From positions 1-42,359 of the forward strand of contig JAUWOY010000030.1 in NCBI GenBank assembly GCA_030611885.1: a stretch of 42,359 nt of DNA, read 5' to 3'. Below are positions 30,800 to 41,400 of this stretch, in pieces (the first letter of the stretch is position 1; each line of letters begins with the position of its first letter). The notes under the pieces were generated by a model. It made no database searches and was not told the origin of the DNA. It was given only the letters and a program-made list of their open reading frames with translations. A program made the position numbers and the translations under genes. The DNA comes from Chloroflexota bacterium (GTDB lineage Bacteria; Chloroflexota; Anaerolineae; VGOG01).

Positions 30800-31815
30800 A
30801 CTTCCAACTTCCAACTTCTAATTTCCAATTTCTTCAGCCGGGGATTATGGGTGATGCCTGGGATGCGGCCGCGCTTGGCCAGGGGCTTGCCAGCTACCAC
30901 CTTCAAGTCGCCGGTGAAGTCAATCGGCCTGGCGCCGCTGATGTAGCTCCCAACCCCGTAGCCATCCACGGGAGCTCCCTCGGCGCTGAACTGTCGAATT
31001 CGCTCCGGCGTGATGCCGCCGCTGACGAAGATCTTGACCTCTGGAAAGCCAGCCTGGTCGAGGCGAGCCCGCACCTCCTTGACCAGATCGGGGGTGACGC
31101 GGCCCCGCTCAACTGGGGTGTCCAGACGCACGCCCCAGAGCCGGTCGCCCAGGGCCTCAGCTACCCGCAGGCTCTCCTCGGCCTCGTCGTGGAAGGTGTC
31201 CACCAGGGCGATGCGGGGGAACTCGGGCGGCATGTGCTTGTCGAAGGCTTCGGTGGCCTTCACTGTATCGCCGAAGATGAGGATCATGGCGTGGGGGATA
31301 GTCCCCGCTGGCGCTTTGCCCGCCAGCTTGGCTCCAGCGGCGGTGGCGCCAGTTACGCAACCTCCCACGATGGCGGCGTATTCCATCTGGGCCGAGACAG
31401 CGGGGTGGACGTGGCGAGCTCCGAAGCCGATGATGGAAGCGCCCTCGGCCGCCTCCACTACCCCCCGCGCCGCCGTGGCCCAACCGCTCTCGTGGGCCAG
31501 GATGCCCAACATGGCCGTCTCGTAGAGGCCGAAGCTGGAGTAAGGGGCCGTGATGCGCAGGATTATCTCGCGCCGGCTCATAGGCTCGCCCTCGTCGAGA
31601 GCCCAGACCTCAGCGTCCTCAGGCAGAGTGGCGGCCAGCAGCGCCAGCACTTCTTTGATGCCACAGAAAATTCCGCCCCTGCCAGGGAAGATCTCCATGG
31701 TTACCACGGGGTCCAGCCCTTCTTTTTGCAGGATGGTCTGGGTGCGGGCGAAGTAAACGTCGGCCCGGTCTTCGGATAGAGCGGGATAGATCGAAAGGTC
31801 AGTCTTTTGGATCAT
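30796..31815 (-). CDS. Nicotinate phosphoribosyltransferase
   Basis: 339 residues, the short form of NAPRT, which makes nicotinate mononucleotide from nicotinate and PRPP. Seen: YFARTQTILQKEGLDPVVTM, FGARHVHPAVSAQMEYAAIV, GGCVTGATAAGAKLAG, ALVDTFHDEAEESLRVAE, VRLDTPVERG, KIFVSGGITPERI and DGYGVGSYISGA (phosphate-binding loop). The ATG at 31815 has a GAGGAGA site. It starts 16 bp after the nicotinamidase-like gene, giving two consecutive NAD-salvage steps. The last residues (KKLEIRSWKLEV) are encoded by a heptamer repeat. Confidence 0.92.
   Translation of the reverse strand: MIQKTDLSIYPALSEDRADVYFARTQTILQKEGLDPVVTMEIFPGRGGIFCGIKEVLALLAATLPEDAEVWALDEGEPMSRREIILRITAPYSSFGLYETAMLGILAHESGWATAARGVVEAAEGASIIGFGARHVHPAVSAQMEYAAIVGGCVTGATAAGAKLAGKAPAGTIPHAMILIFGDTVKATEAFDKHMPPEFPRIALVDTFHDEAEESLRVAEALGDRLWGVRLDTPVERGRVTPDLVKEVRARLDQAGFPEVKIFVSGGITPERIRQFSAEGAPVDGYGVGSYISGARPIDFTGDLKVVAGKPLAKRGRIPGITHNPRLKKLEIRSWKLEV
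30797..30832. repeat. Heptamer repeat at the 3' end of the NAPRT gene
   Basis: AACTTCC-type units in tandem (three near-perfect, two diverged) encode the C-terminal tail of NAPRT. Confidence 0.75.
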
Positions 31816-31831
31816 CGGTGCGTTTCTCCTC

Positions 31832-32866
31832 TCAAAGCCTGATGCCGGGCCAGCTTTCAATGGGATCGGTGGAACGGACAGCGTGTATTCCCGCGTCGGT
31901 AAATCTCCGGAAAGCGGCGTTCGCTTCATCGGTGTAGTCCATAGCTCCAGGTACGACGACTGGAGAGGTGCAATCTTCCAGGAGGTACACTTTCTCGGCC
32001 AACCTCTCATCTCGAACCGAAATGCCTTCCAGTAGGTCGTCAATCGTCCAGGCCACACAATGGCTCTTGGCCTGCCCAGCGATGATGACGGCATCGAATT
32101 GCAACAGCTTCTCGATAAGCTGGACGTTTTTCTGGGCAATCGGCTCTCCGTCTGGCCCCTCCAGCACCTCTGGGCCGAGCACCGAATAATGCTCCGTGAA
32201 CGGATTGTCTCCTTTGACTTGGAAGTTCGGCTGGCTATAGCGCGCTATGCTGTGGAAGAAGATGGCTTCCTCGACGGCCGGGACGAGGGCGTGGCCGATG
32301 CTTCCCAGCATGGCGTGATAGGGCCAGATGGTCAGATCGTATTTGCCGCCCTTTTTCAACGTCCTGGTATAGTTTAGAAGGTGGCGACGGGCGTAATCCT
32401 CACCAATCCCCAGACTGTGGCCCAGGGCAGGGTTAAACTTCCACCGACCTTTCTCTACGTCCTCTTCCGAAATGAGGGTGAAAGGGGCTGGCTGTTTGCC
32501 CTCGTCGTTGACCCAAAACACGGAGTGGAAAATCTGCATCGCCTGGTGCGTGTCCATCGTCGGAGCGATCTGGGTGATCACGCCCAGGTTCCGGTAGATG
32601 AATTCGCACAGCCTCTGACTGTCGTCAACCGCGCCCGTCCCCGACCGTCCACCGACGAACAATTCAAAGCCAGGGATACAAAACGTGTTTTGCACGTCCA
32701 CTGCCACCAGACAGATTTTGAACCTGTCATTGGCCGCAGGCTGTATGTTATGCTGCTTCGCCCACTCCTCGGCCTCCGTAGCCCGTCCTCCATAAGGAAC
32801 TTTCCAAACCTCGCCGACTTTATCCGGGTCGAAGTGAGGTGGAATAGGAAGTTCACGGTGTGCCAT
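31832..32866 (-). CDS. Isochorismatase-fold cysteine hydrolase, probable nicotinamidase
   Basis: 344 residues. Catalytic Asp57 in [11 protein letters not shown], a metal-type motif [10 protein letters not shown] (residues 105-114), [14 protein letters not shown], and the nucleophile Cys near 270 in [11 protein letters not shown]. These match nicotinamidases, and NAPRT lies 16 bp downstream. It is longer than PncA, with extra loops, so other amides are possible. A strong AGGAGG site precedes the ATG, inside the end of the upstream gene. Confidence 0.8.
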   Translation of the reverse strand: MAHRELPIPPHFDPDKVGEVWKVPYGGRATEAEEWAKQHNIQPAANDRFKICLVAVDVQNTFCIPGFELFVGGRSGTGAVDDSQRLCEFIYRNLGVITQIAPTMDTHQAMQIFHSVFWVNDEGKQPAPFTLISEEDVEKGRWKFNPALGHSLGIGEDYARRHLLNYTRTLKKGGKYDLTIWPYHAMLGSIGHALVPAVEEAIFFHSIARYSQPNFQVKGDNPFTEHYSVLGPEVLEGPDGEPIAQKNVQLIEKLLQFDAVIIAGQAKSHCVAWTIDDLLEGISVRDERLAEKVYLLEDCTSPVVVPGAMDYTDEANAAFRRFTDAGIHAVRSTDPIESWPGIRL

Positions 32867-33146
32867 GTTTATAATCCTCCTTTTGTTCTGCGATCAGCTT
32901 TCCTTCGCTCATCTCTCTGTAAATGTCATCGGCCGTTTTACCCTTCCACAAGTCTCTGAAATACTGAACCGAGTCTCCACTGCCTCTGTCAAGCAGCATG
33001 ATGAACCTCGTCGCGTCTGCGTAGCCGAGTCTCTCTACCAGGGCCTCCCACCCAAGAACGATTATGTGCAGAGGCCCTTTGATTCTCTCTTGGCTTTGGT
33101 CGTCGAAAGGACGACAGTAAACATTCGTGTCCAAGTATATTAACAA
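32853..33146 (-). CDS. Chimeric PIN-toxin N terminus fused to an antitoxin-like remnant
   Basis: A 97-residue frame. The first ~20 residues ([21 protein letters not shown]) are the start of a PIN-domain toxin, including the first catalytic Asp. The remainder ([20 protein letters not shown], then [12 protein letters not shown]) looks like a small helical protein usually encoded upstream of such toxins. The order is reversed and the PIN domain is cut off, so this is probably a recombination remnant. TTG at 33146 is the likely start, just after the murA stop. It overlaps the nicotinamidase-like start by 14 bp. Confidence 0.55.
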   Translation of the reverse strand: MLIYLDTNVYCRPFDDQSQERIKGPLHIIVLGWEALVERLGYADATRFIMLLDRGSGDSVQYFRDLWKGKTADDIYREMSEGKLIAEQKEDYKHGTP

Positions 33147-33153
33147 GATGTCG

Positions 33154-34434
33154 CTACTCCTTGACTCTCTCAATTCTGGCTCCCAAAGCCTGCAGTTTCT
33201 CTTCAATCCTCTCATAGCCCCGGTCTATCTGGCCGATGTTGCGGATCTCGCTCACCCCCTCGGCGCAGAGGGTGGCGATGAGCAGGGCCATGCCGGCCCG
33301 GATGTCGGGGCTCTCCAACTGCTCGCCGTGCAGCCTGGACGGCCCCACCACCACTGCCCGATAGGGATCGCAGAGGATGATGCGCGCCCCCATGGAGATC
33401 AGCTTGTCCACGAAGTACAGCCGGCCCTCGTACATCTTCTCGTGGATGAGGATGGTGCCCGCGGCCTGGGTGGCTGCCACCACGGCAATGCTCATCATGT
33501 CCGTGGGGAAAGCGGGCCAGATGCCATCATCAATCTTGGGAACAGCCCCGTGAGCCTCAGGGACGACTCTCAATTCTTGCTCGGCGGGCACGAAAACGTC
33601 CTCCCCCCGGATCTCCACTCTGATCCCCAGACGTCCCAGCGCCAGCCTAATCATGCGCAGGTGCTCAGGAGCGGCTTTTTTTATGAGGAGTTCACCGTGC
33701 GTGACCGCCGCCAGTCCGATGAAGCTGCCCACTTCTATGTAATCGGAGGCGATGCGGCAGGTGCCGCCCCTGAGCTTTTTAACGCCCTGGATGGTTAAGG
33801 TATTGGAGCCGATGCCGGAGATTTGCGCGCCGATGCTGTTTAAAAAGCGGGCCAGTTCCTGGACGTGAGGCTCACAGGCCGCGTTGCGGACGGTAGTGGT
33901 GCCCTCGGCGAAGCAGGCGGCCATGATGACGTTTTCCGTGCCGGTCACGCTGGCTTCATCGAGAAGTATATCCTGGCCCTGCAGTTTGTCAACCTGCATC
34001 TTGTATCCGGAGTCTATCTCGATCTCAGCCCCCAGCGCTCGCAAGGCGGCCAGGTGGGTGTCTACCCGCCGGCGGCCAATGACATCCCCGCCAGGCAGGG
34101 GAAGATAAATGTGGCCGCAGCGGGCCAGCATAGGCCCCGCCAAGAGCATGGACGCTCTGATCTCCCGACAGAGGTTGGGATCCAGGCGGGTGGCGGTCAA
34201 ATCCTTGGCCTGAACGGTTACCTCGTGCTCCCCGCTCCATTCGATGTCCACGCCGATATCGGCCATGATGGCCAGCATGGTCTTTACGTCTTTGATCCGA
34301 GGCACGTTCTTGAGCACGACCTGTTGATCGGTCAACAGCGTGGCCGCCAGGAGTGCCAGAGCCCCATTCTTGTTGCCGCTCGGAACCACCACGCCGCTGA
34401 GCGGGTGACCACCTTCGATCACGAATTTCTCCAT
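33154..34434 (-). CDS. murA: UDP-N-acetylglucosamine 1-carboxyvinyltransferase MurA
   Basis: 426 residues, first committed enzyme of peptidoglycan synthesis. [24 protein letters not shown] holds the substrate-binding Lys22. The loop that normally reads PGGCxIGxRPVD is here [15 protein letters not shown], with Asp117 at the Cys position, as in Mycobacterium and Chlamydia. [16 protein letters not shown] and [17 protein letters not shown] are also typical. ATG at 34434 begins the conserved start. The 98-bp element lies directly upstream. Confidence 0.94.
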   Translation of the reverse strand: MEKFVIEGGHPLSGVVVPSGNKNGALALLAATLLTDQQVVLKNVPRIKDVKTMLAIMADIGVDIEWSGEHEVTVQAKDLTATRLDPNLCREIRASMLLAGPMLARCGHIYLPLPGGDVIGRRRVDTHLAALRALGAEIEIDSGYKMQVDKLQGQDILLDEASVTGTENVIMAACFAEGTTTVRNAACEPHVQELARFLNSIGAQISGIGSNTLTIQGVKKLRGGTCRIASDYIEVGSFIGLAAVTHGELLIKKAAPEHLRMIRLALGRLGIRVEIRGEDVFVPAEQELRVVPEAHGAVPKIDDGIWPAFPTDMMSIAVVAATQAAGTILIHEKMYEGRLYFVDKLISMGARIILCDPYRAVVVGPSRLHGEQLESPDIRAGMALLIATLCAEGVSEIRNIGQIDRGYERIEEKLQALGARIERVKE

Positions 34435-34467
34435 CAGATTGGGAGTCCTTTCTTCGTACTTTGATGG

Positions 34468-34565
34468 AGAAACCAGGTTTTTCCTTGCCTGAATGGACAA
34501 TTCGTCGCTTTCAGGTCTCTATGCGGTGCAAAATAGCCAAGTCGTTGGCTAAAAACCTGGTTTCT
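34468..34565. mobile_element. 98-bp family inverted-repeat element (MITE-like), copy 3
   Basis: AGAAACCAGGTTTTT and AAAAACCTGGTTTCT arms, interior CTTGCCTGAATGGACA matching copy 1. It encodes the last ~17 residues and stop of the SAM hydrolase and fills the space before murA. Confidence 0.85.
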
Positions 34566-35356
34566 GGGTCTTCTTCCCTCAACAAAACCTCATCCCCCCC
34601 CTTCGCTTCCAGGGTTTGGGACGCGCTGCCGCCGGACACGGCAATCTCTAGGTGATCCGAACTGCCGACGAGGGCCAGGAGCTTCCCCGTGGCCACCTCA
34701 GCGTAGTTACTCGCTATGTCCCGGATGGTCTGCCCTTTGATCTCAATGACGCTCGCTCCCAGCAGGGAATAATCCGCCAAATCCGTGGCCGTGATGCTGG
34801 TGATCAGATTGCCGAAACGGTCAACGTGAATGATCTGGCCGACGATGGCTCCGTCGGGGCGCACCTGAGGCTGGGGCAGGGGGAAGGCGACGATCTCCGT
34901 CAGGGGCTGGCCCAGCTCGGTCAGCGGGATGCCTCGCGCCAGGTGGGCGGCGGCGGGGGCGAAGATGTCGCGCCCGTGGAAGGTGCGGCTGACCGGCGAG
35001 AGGTGATAGCCAGGGTTGGTGAGGTGCACTATCTGTTCCACCCTCTCGCCAGCGACCACGTAGCTCAGGACGCCGTTGTCGGGGGCCACGAAAGTGGCCT
35101 GGGGCGTCCGCAGGGCGATGCCCCGCCGTTCGCTGCCCACCCCTGGATCAACAACCACCACATGGATGGCGCCCTGGGGGAAGTAAGGATAGGCGGCGTA
35201 GAGGGTATAAGCTGCCTCACGCACATCCTGGGGCGGGATGCCGTGGGAGATGTCCACTATAGTGGCAGTGGGGGCAATGCCCAGGATGACCCCCTTCATC
35301 GTCCCCACGTAGCCGTCCGCCAGCCCGAAATCGGTGGTCAAGGTGATGATGCTCAC
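34511..35356 (-). CDS. SAM hydrolase (DUF62, adenosyl-forming)
   Basis: 281 residues. The family splits S-adenosylmethionine into adenosine and methionine using hydroxide. Seen: [84 protein letters not shown] and [11 protein letters not shown]. The start is a GTG at 35356 with a GGAGGA site. The tail ([17 protein letters not shown]) is encoded by the 98-bp element. Divergent from gyrB. Confidence 0.92.
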   Translation of the reverse strand: MSIITLTTDFGLADGYVGTMKGVILGIAPTATIVDISHGIPPQDVREAAYTLYAAYPYFPQGAIHVVVVDPGVGSERRGIALRTPQATFVAPDNGVLSYVVAGERVEQIVHLTNPGYHLSPVSRTFHGRDIFAPAAAHLARGIPLTELGQPLTEIVAFPLPQPQVRPDGAIVGQIIHVDRFGNLITSITATDLADYSLLGASVIEIKGQTIRDIASNYAEVATGKLLALVGSSDHLEIAVSGGSASQTLEAKGGDEVLLREEDPETRFLANDLAILHRIET

Positions 35357-35376
35357 CGTTTCTTTCCTCCACCCTA

Positions 35377-35405
35377 ATTGTACTCCAGAGAGTGATTCTC
35401 GTCAA
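35377..35405 (-). promoter_or_regulatory. Sigma-70 promoter of the SAM hydrolase/murA unit
   Basis: On the minus strand, TTGACG (35400-35405) and TACAAT (35377-35382), 17-bp spacer, 21 bp upstream of the GTG. It lies back to back with the gyrB promoter; the two -35 boxes are 6 bp apart. Confidence 0.65.
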
Positions 35406-35411
35406 GGCCGT

Positions 35412-35440
35412 TTGACAAGCGACCCAGTGTTCTATATAAT
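35412..35440 (+). promoter_or_regulatory. Perfect consensus sigma-70 promoter of gyrB
   Basis: TTGACA (35412-35417), 17-bp spacer, TATAAT (35435-35440). The start codon is at 35510, so the leader is about 60-65 bases. Confidence 0.9.
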
Positions 35441-35506
35441 ACAGTAGGTTTCGGGAGGATTTCTCTTTTCAGATGAACTGCGCGGCAACTTCATTGGAGG
35501 TGATGA

Positions 35507-37408
<1,902 letters not shown>

Positions 37409-37443
37409 CCCCTGCCACGATAGTCTGATGAAGGTGGGAAAGG

Positions 37444-37785
37444 ATGCGCAATCCAGCAGGAGTTGAGTGTCGCTTCTACTACGAGGACTATTACCGGGGG
37501 CGGGAACAACAGGAGTGCCGCCTCATCGCCCGCAACCGGGCTTCGGAGCGCTGGACTCCGAAGCTATGCCGTACCTGCCCGGTGCCCCGCATCCTGCAGG
37601 CCAACGCCTGTCCCAACATGATTTTGGAGGCCCGGGTGGGGCGGCGCTTCGGCTTGGTGCGCCGCGTGCAGGTCGAAGCCTTCTGCACGCTGCAAATGAG
37701 CGAAGTGACCGATCCCATGGTGGGGTGCGGTGAGTGTCATCGGCACAAGCCGGGCGCTGCCATCCTGGGCCTGGATGAAAGCTAG
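37444..37785 (+). CDS. Cys-rich small protein, possible metal/Fe-S binder
   Basis: 113 residues with about eight Cys: VECRFYY, QQECRLI, KLCRTCPVPRIL, ANACPNMI, AFCTLQM, GCGECHRHKPG. The CxxC, C and CxxCHxH spacing suits a zinc or iron-sulfur site. Not recognised beyond a small conserved Chloroflexota-type protein. It starts 35 bp after gyrB and has an AAAGG-type site just before the ATG. Confidence 0.65.
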   Translation: MRNPAGVECRFYYEDYYRGREQQECRLIARNRASERWTPKLCRTCPVPRILQANACPNMILEARVGRRFGLVRRVQVEAFCTLQMSEVTDPMVGCGECHRHKPGAAILGLDES

Positions 37786-37916
37786 GGGTGTCCAAATGCT
37801 GTCGGATCAAGAGGGCCGCTCTGGTTTCGGAGCAGCTTTCTACATATGTCCACTAAGCTCAATCTTCAGCCTGACAGCGCCTTTGCAGAATTCACGTCAA
37901 TTTCACGCTAAATTCA

Positions 37917-37946
37917 TTGACAACCGAGCAAAATGTGTTATATTAT
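37917..37946 (+). promoter_or_regulatory. Promoter-like site in the gene-poor region
   Basis: Perfect TTGACA (37917-37922) with TATTAT (37941-37946) at 18 bp or TATATT at 16 bp. No protein gene starts within 450 bp downstream. Confidence 0.5.
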
Positions 37947-38229
37947 AGTGGATGCTGGTCTAGCAGCTTTTTCCGCCGCCTTGCTGCTCATTTGGGATGT
38001 GTTCCATAAGTTATATCGCGGTTCCAGAGATATTGAGCGCCCCAGTGTCAACTTAAGAGAACGGGCCAGACCTCGGAGGTTTTCAAACGCGATTTCGCCA
38101 GCAAACCGATTAGATAATCAATGCAACTTTGCCAACAGGTCTTAAGTTGACCAACGATTGGATGGGGGGCTGGTGACTTCTGCGAAAGCCGCTTGTCGTT
38201 TCTACTTCGAACATCCCATTTCAGGGTAT

Positions 38230-38258
38230 TTGCCTTTTGTAAAAATCTATAGTATAAT
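38230..38258 (+). promoter_or_regulatory. Promoter-like site upstream of the surface protein gene
   Basis: TTGCCT (38230-38235), 17-bp spacer, TATAAT (38253-38258), about 190 bp before the start codon at 38451. Confidence 0.55.
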
Positions 38259-38450
38259 CACTTCAATCACGACTCCTTTCCCTTTATGTGCGCTATCCAT
38301 CCCCATATTCCCCAAATTCTACAGGATAGTCACGCGACTTGTTGGGGACAGTGATGCTCGGCACTTGGACTGGCACTTTGGCGGCGGGGAAGATGCGAGA
38401 CAACGACTTACAAGCCATTTCTTTTGAAGCCCTATGAGAAAGGGGGAGCT

Positions 38451-41400
38451 ATGCGTAAGAGACTCTTTGTGAGAAGGCCGGTCGTGCAGGTAGTTTTGAT
38501 TGTCTTGCTTTTGGCGGTGGTGGCGGTGGTGTTTACCAGGGCGCAGGAGGACTACGCCTGGGCAAACTTGGATAGAGTCACTTACAGCACCCTTCGCGCC
38601 TCTGACGGTGTCACTGGGACCTATAACACTCTCAGGGTCTATGGCCGCTGCCAGGAGCAGCCGCCAATGCCATACCCCGCAGATGCTTACACGGCGCCGC
38701 TGTCCATTCAGAACTCTTACAACCCGCCCAAGGACTTCGTGGTTTTCAACCCGGCCATCTTGCGCCACTACGGGGATGAGTTCTTCCTTGGGTTTGGCCC
38801 AAACCTTGCCCAGCAGATTAAGGCCGGGCAGGATGCCAATGAGAAGGTCCATCTGAGGATGTGGTATGTGCCCAAGCGCTGGGAGCCAAAGGGTGAGACC
38901 TATCCCACTGTTCCCGAGAGAAAGTATGAGTCAAGCGACATCGTTCTGGAGTACACTTACATGCTGCTCCAACCCGACGGGTGTGCATATAATCCGACAC
39001 AAGGCCCCACCGGCACAACCCAAATCGTCTTCCCCATGGCTGGCCTGGGTGGCCAGATAGGTCTTGACCGCTTCGATGTTAATAACGATACGCACCCCGA
39101 AATCCTGTTCTTCGAGGAGGTAATATCACCGACAACCCCTTATACGAAGACCACTCATGGTACAATCGTGGTCGGGATCAAGGAGGTGATACCCAATACC
39201 GTGTCGCGACTCGTTGTTGGGGACACCATAGAGTTCTTCGACTACATGGTGAAGGTTGAGGAGTTCCTCAGTGGCAATCAGGTCAAGGTGGGGATCTACT
39301 ACATCGGCAACCGCAACGACCCCAAGTACATCGGCGCGGTAACGCTGCAGGACCCGACGGCGTGGTCAGGTGGCAACGATGCTGCTCTGGTTCAGGCCAA
39401 CTATGGGCCGATCCTCCCGCCTATGCCGAGGGCATCAATCCCAGGAGCGCGCATCCCGGTAGTCCGTCCCTTCTGGGTAACCGCGGACTATGTGGGCTCT
39501 AGCTACGTCACCCTGAGGCCGCACCGCATCTTGCATACGGGGGAGTCCTTCTTCGTAGACGGTGCCGAGTACGATATGGCGGCCATACTCATCGAGCCGG
39601 GTAAGGAGCTGAAGTACATCACCGTCAGGAACCCGCTTCCCAAGTGCATCCCCGGGGTTCAGGACGATATCGAGATCGACGAGCTCTCGGTGATCAAGAA
39701 GTGTATACCGGCGGGTGACAATTTGCCCGTGCTTCCGCCCTTCAACATTGAGGGACACGAGATAGTGGATGACATCAACATCCCGGACTGCCTGCAGGGC
39801 AATGCCAACGTACACGTGTATCCTGATTACCAGATGCCGGATAACATTCCGGATCCAGGCGATTCGTGGTACGACGCCTGCCCATTCAATGAGAAGGACG
39901 AATACACCTTCATGGCTGGCATGGATCCCGCCACAACTACTGCTCAGATCGTAGGGCCCGATGGGTGCGGAGATGTGAGTCTGCTCGATCTGGACTACAA
40001 CACCATCTGGGAGAGGATCTGGGGTAACGATGCTGTTGAGCAAATACCGCGCGTAAGGTATGATAGTGTGGGAGTACCAGGGTCGAGTCTTGACGCCTTG
40101 CAGGTCACGTGGATCCAGGAGGAGAAGGAGCCACGCTTCGACACCAACCTGCTGGAGGAGAAGTTCACCGAGATTGCCACCGATGAGGATACCGCCGAGG
40201 ATTGGAAGTGGAAGAATATCGAGACTCTGCCCTGGGACTACACCGACTTCAAGCTCCCGGAGGTCCCCGATGTCACGGCCGATGACCCCGATGTGGACGT
40301 CAAGTGGAAGACAGGCGACTACATCGTGGTCAGCTCCTTCCTGACTGAGGACTCGGTCACCACTACAATTGGCGTGAGCGGCTGCATCAGGATGAAGTTC
40401 GTCTTTGACCCCGTGGACGATAAGGTCAACAGCGCCGACATCTATGTCAACGACGCTGACTACAATGCGCAATATCACATTGCTATGCCGGCTGAGTGCA
40501 GGGAGAACGCCTCGCTTCGGATCTATGGCCGCTGCCAGGAGCAGCCGCCACTCCCATACCCCAGCGATGCTTACACGGCGCCGTTGTCCATTCAGAGTCC
40601 TTACAACCCGCCCAAGGACTTCGTGGTCTTCAACCCGGCCTTCCTGGATCACGGGAAGAACAATTTCTTCATGCACATAAAGGCCGATGAGGATGCCAAT
40701 GAGAAGGTCCATCTGAGGACTTGGTATGTGCCCAAGCGCCCGGAGCCAAAGGGTGCGACCTATCCCGAGATCCCCTGGGAGGTGATAGAGGCGAAGTACA
40801 AGAAGCCGGACATCGTTAATGAGTACACCTATATCTTCCTCGATGCTAACACCAATGATCCGACACATGGCTCAACCGGCACAACCCAGATGGTCTTCCC
40901 TATGGCTGGCATTCCCTGGGGCGGCGTCGCGGATACCCAGATAGGTCTTGACCGCTACGACGTCAATGGCGACGGCACCGACGAGATCCTGGCCTTCGAG
41001 GAGGTAATAACACCGACAACTGACCTCGAAAAGACCACCAATGGTACAATCGTGGTCGCGGCCCATGAGACGCAGCCTGACGGCATGCGGCTTGCAGTTG
41101 GGGATTCGTTGCAGTTCTTCGACTACATGGTCACCCTTAGAGACATCATCCCCAGCCCCGTCCCCGGCGTGCCCAGCCGGGTTCAGGTGGGGATCTACTA
41201 CATTGGCAACAACCCTGCTTACAGTCCCCCTGATCTTCTTGGCACGGCGGAACTGCAGATGGGCGCCGGCAACAACGATGCTGCTCTGGTTACTGCCAGA
41301 CATGGGCCGGTCACCGTTATGAACAGGACAGCGATCCCAGCAGCACGTGCCCCGGTAGTCCGTCCCTTCTGGGTGACCCTGGAGTGGGTGGGCACCAACT

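Larger units (their letters stand above)
37786..38450. other. Gene-poor region with two promoter-like sites
   Basis: 665 bp, visibly more AT-rich than the genes. Short open frames at 37933-38145 and 38158-38427 have no ribosome binding site or recognisable motif. It contains promoter-like sites at 37917-37946 and 38230-38258. It is probably the long upstream region of the surface protein gene; a small RNA from the first promoter is possible. Confidence 0.5.

Noticed and set aside
37933-38427. Small plus-strand open frames in the gene-poor leader
   Set aside because: No ribosome binding site, no motif, and composition unlike the coding regions.
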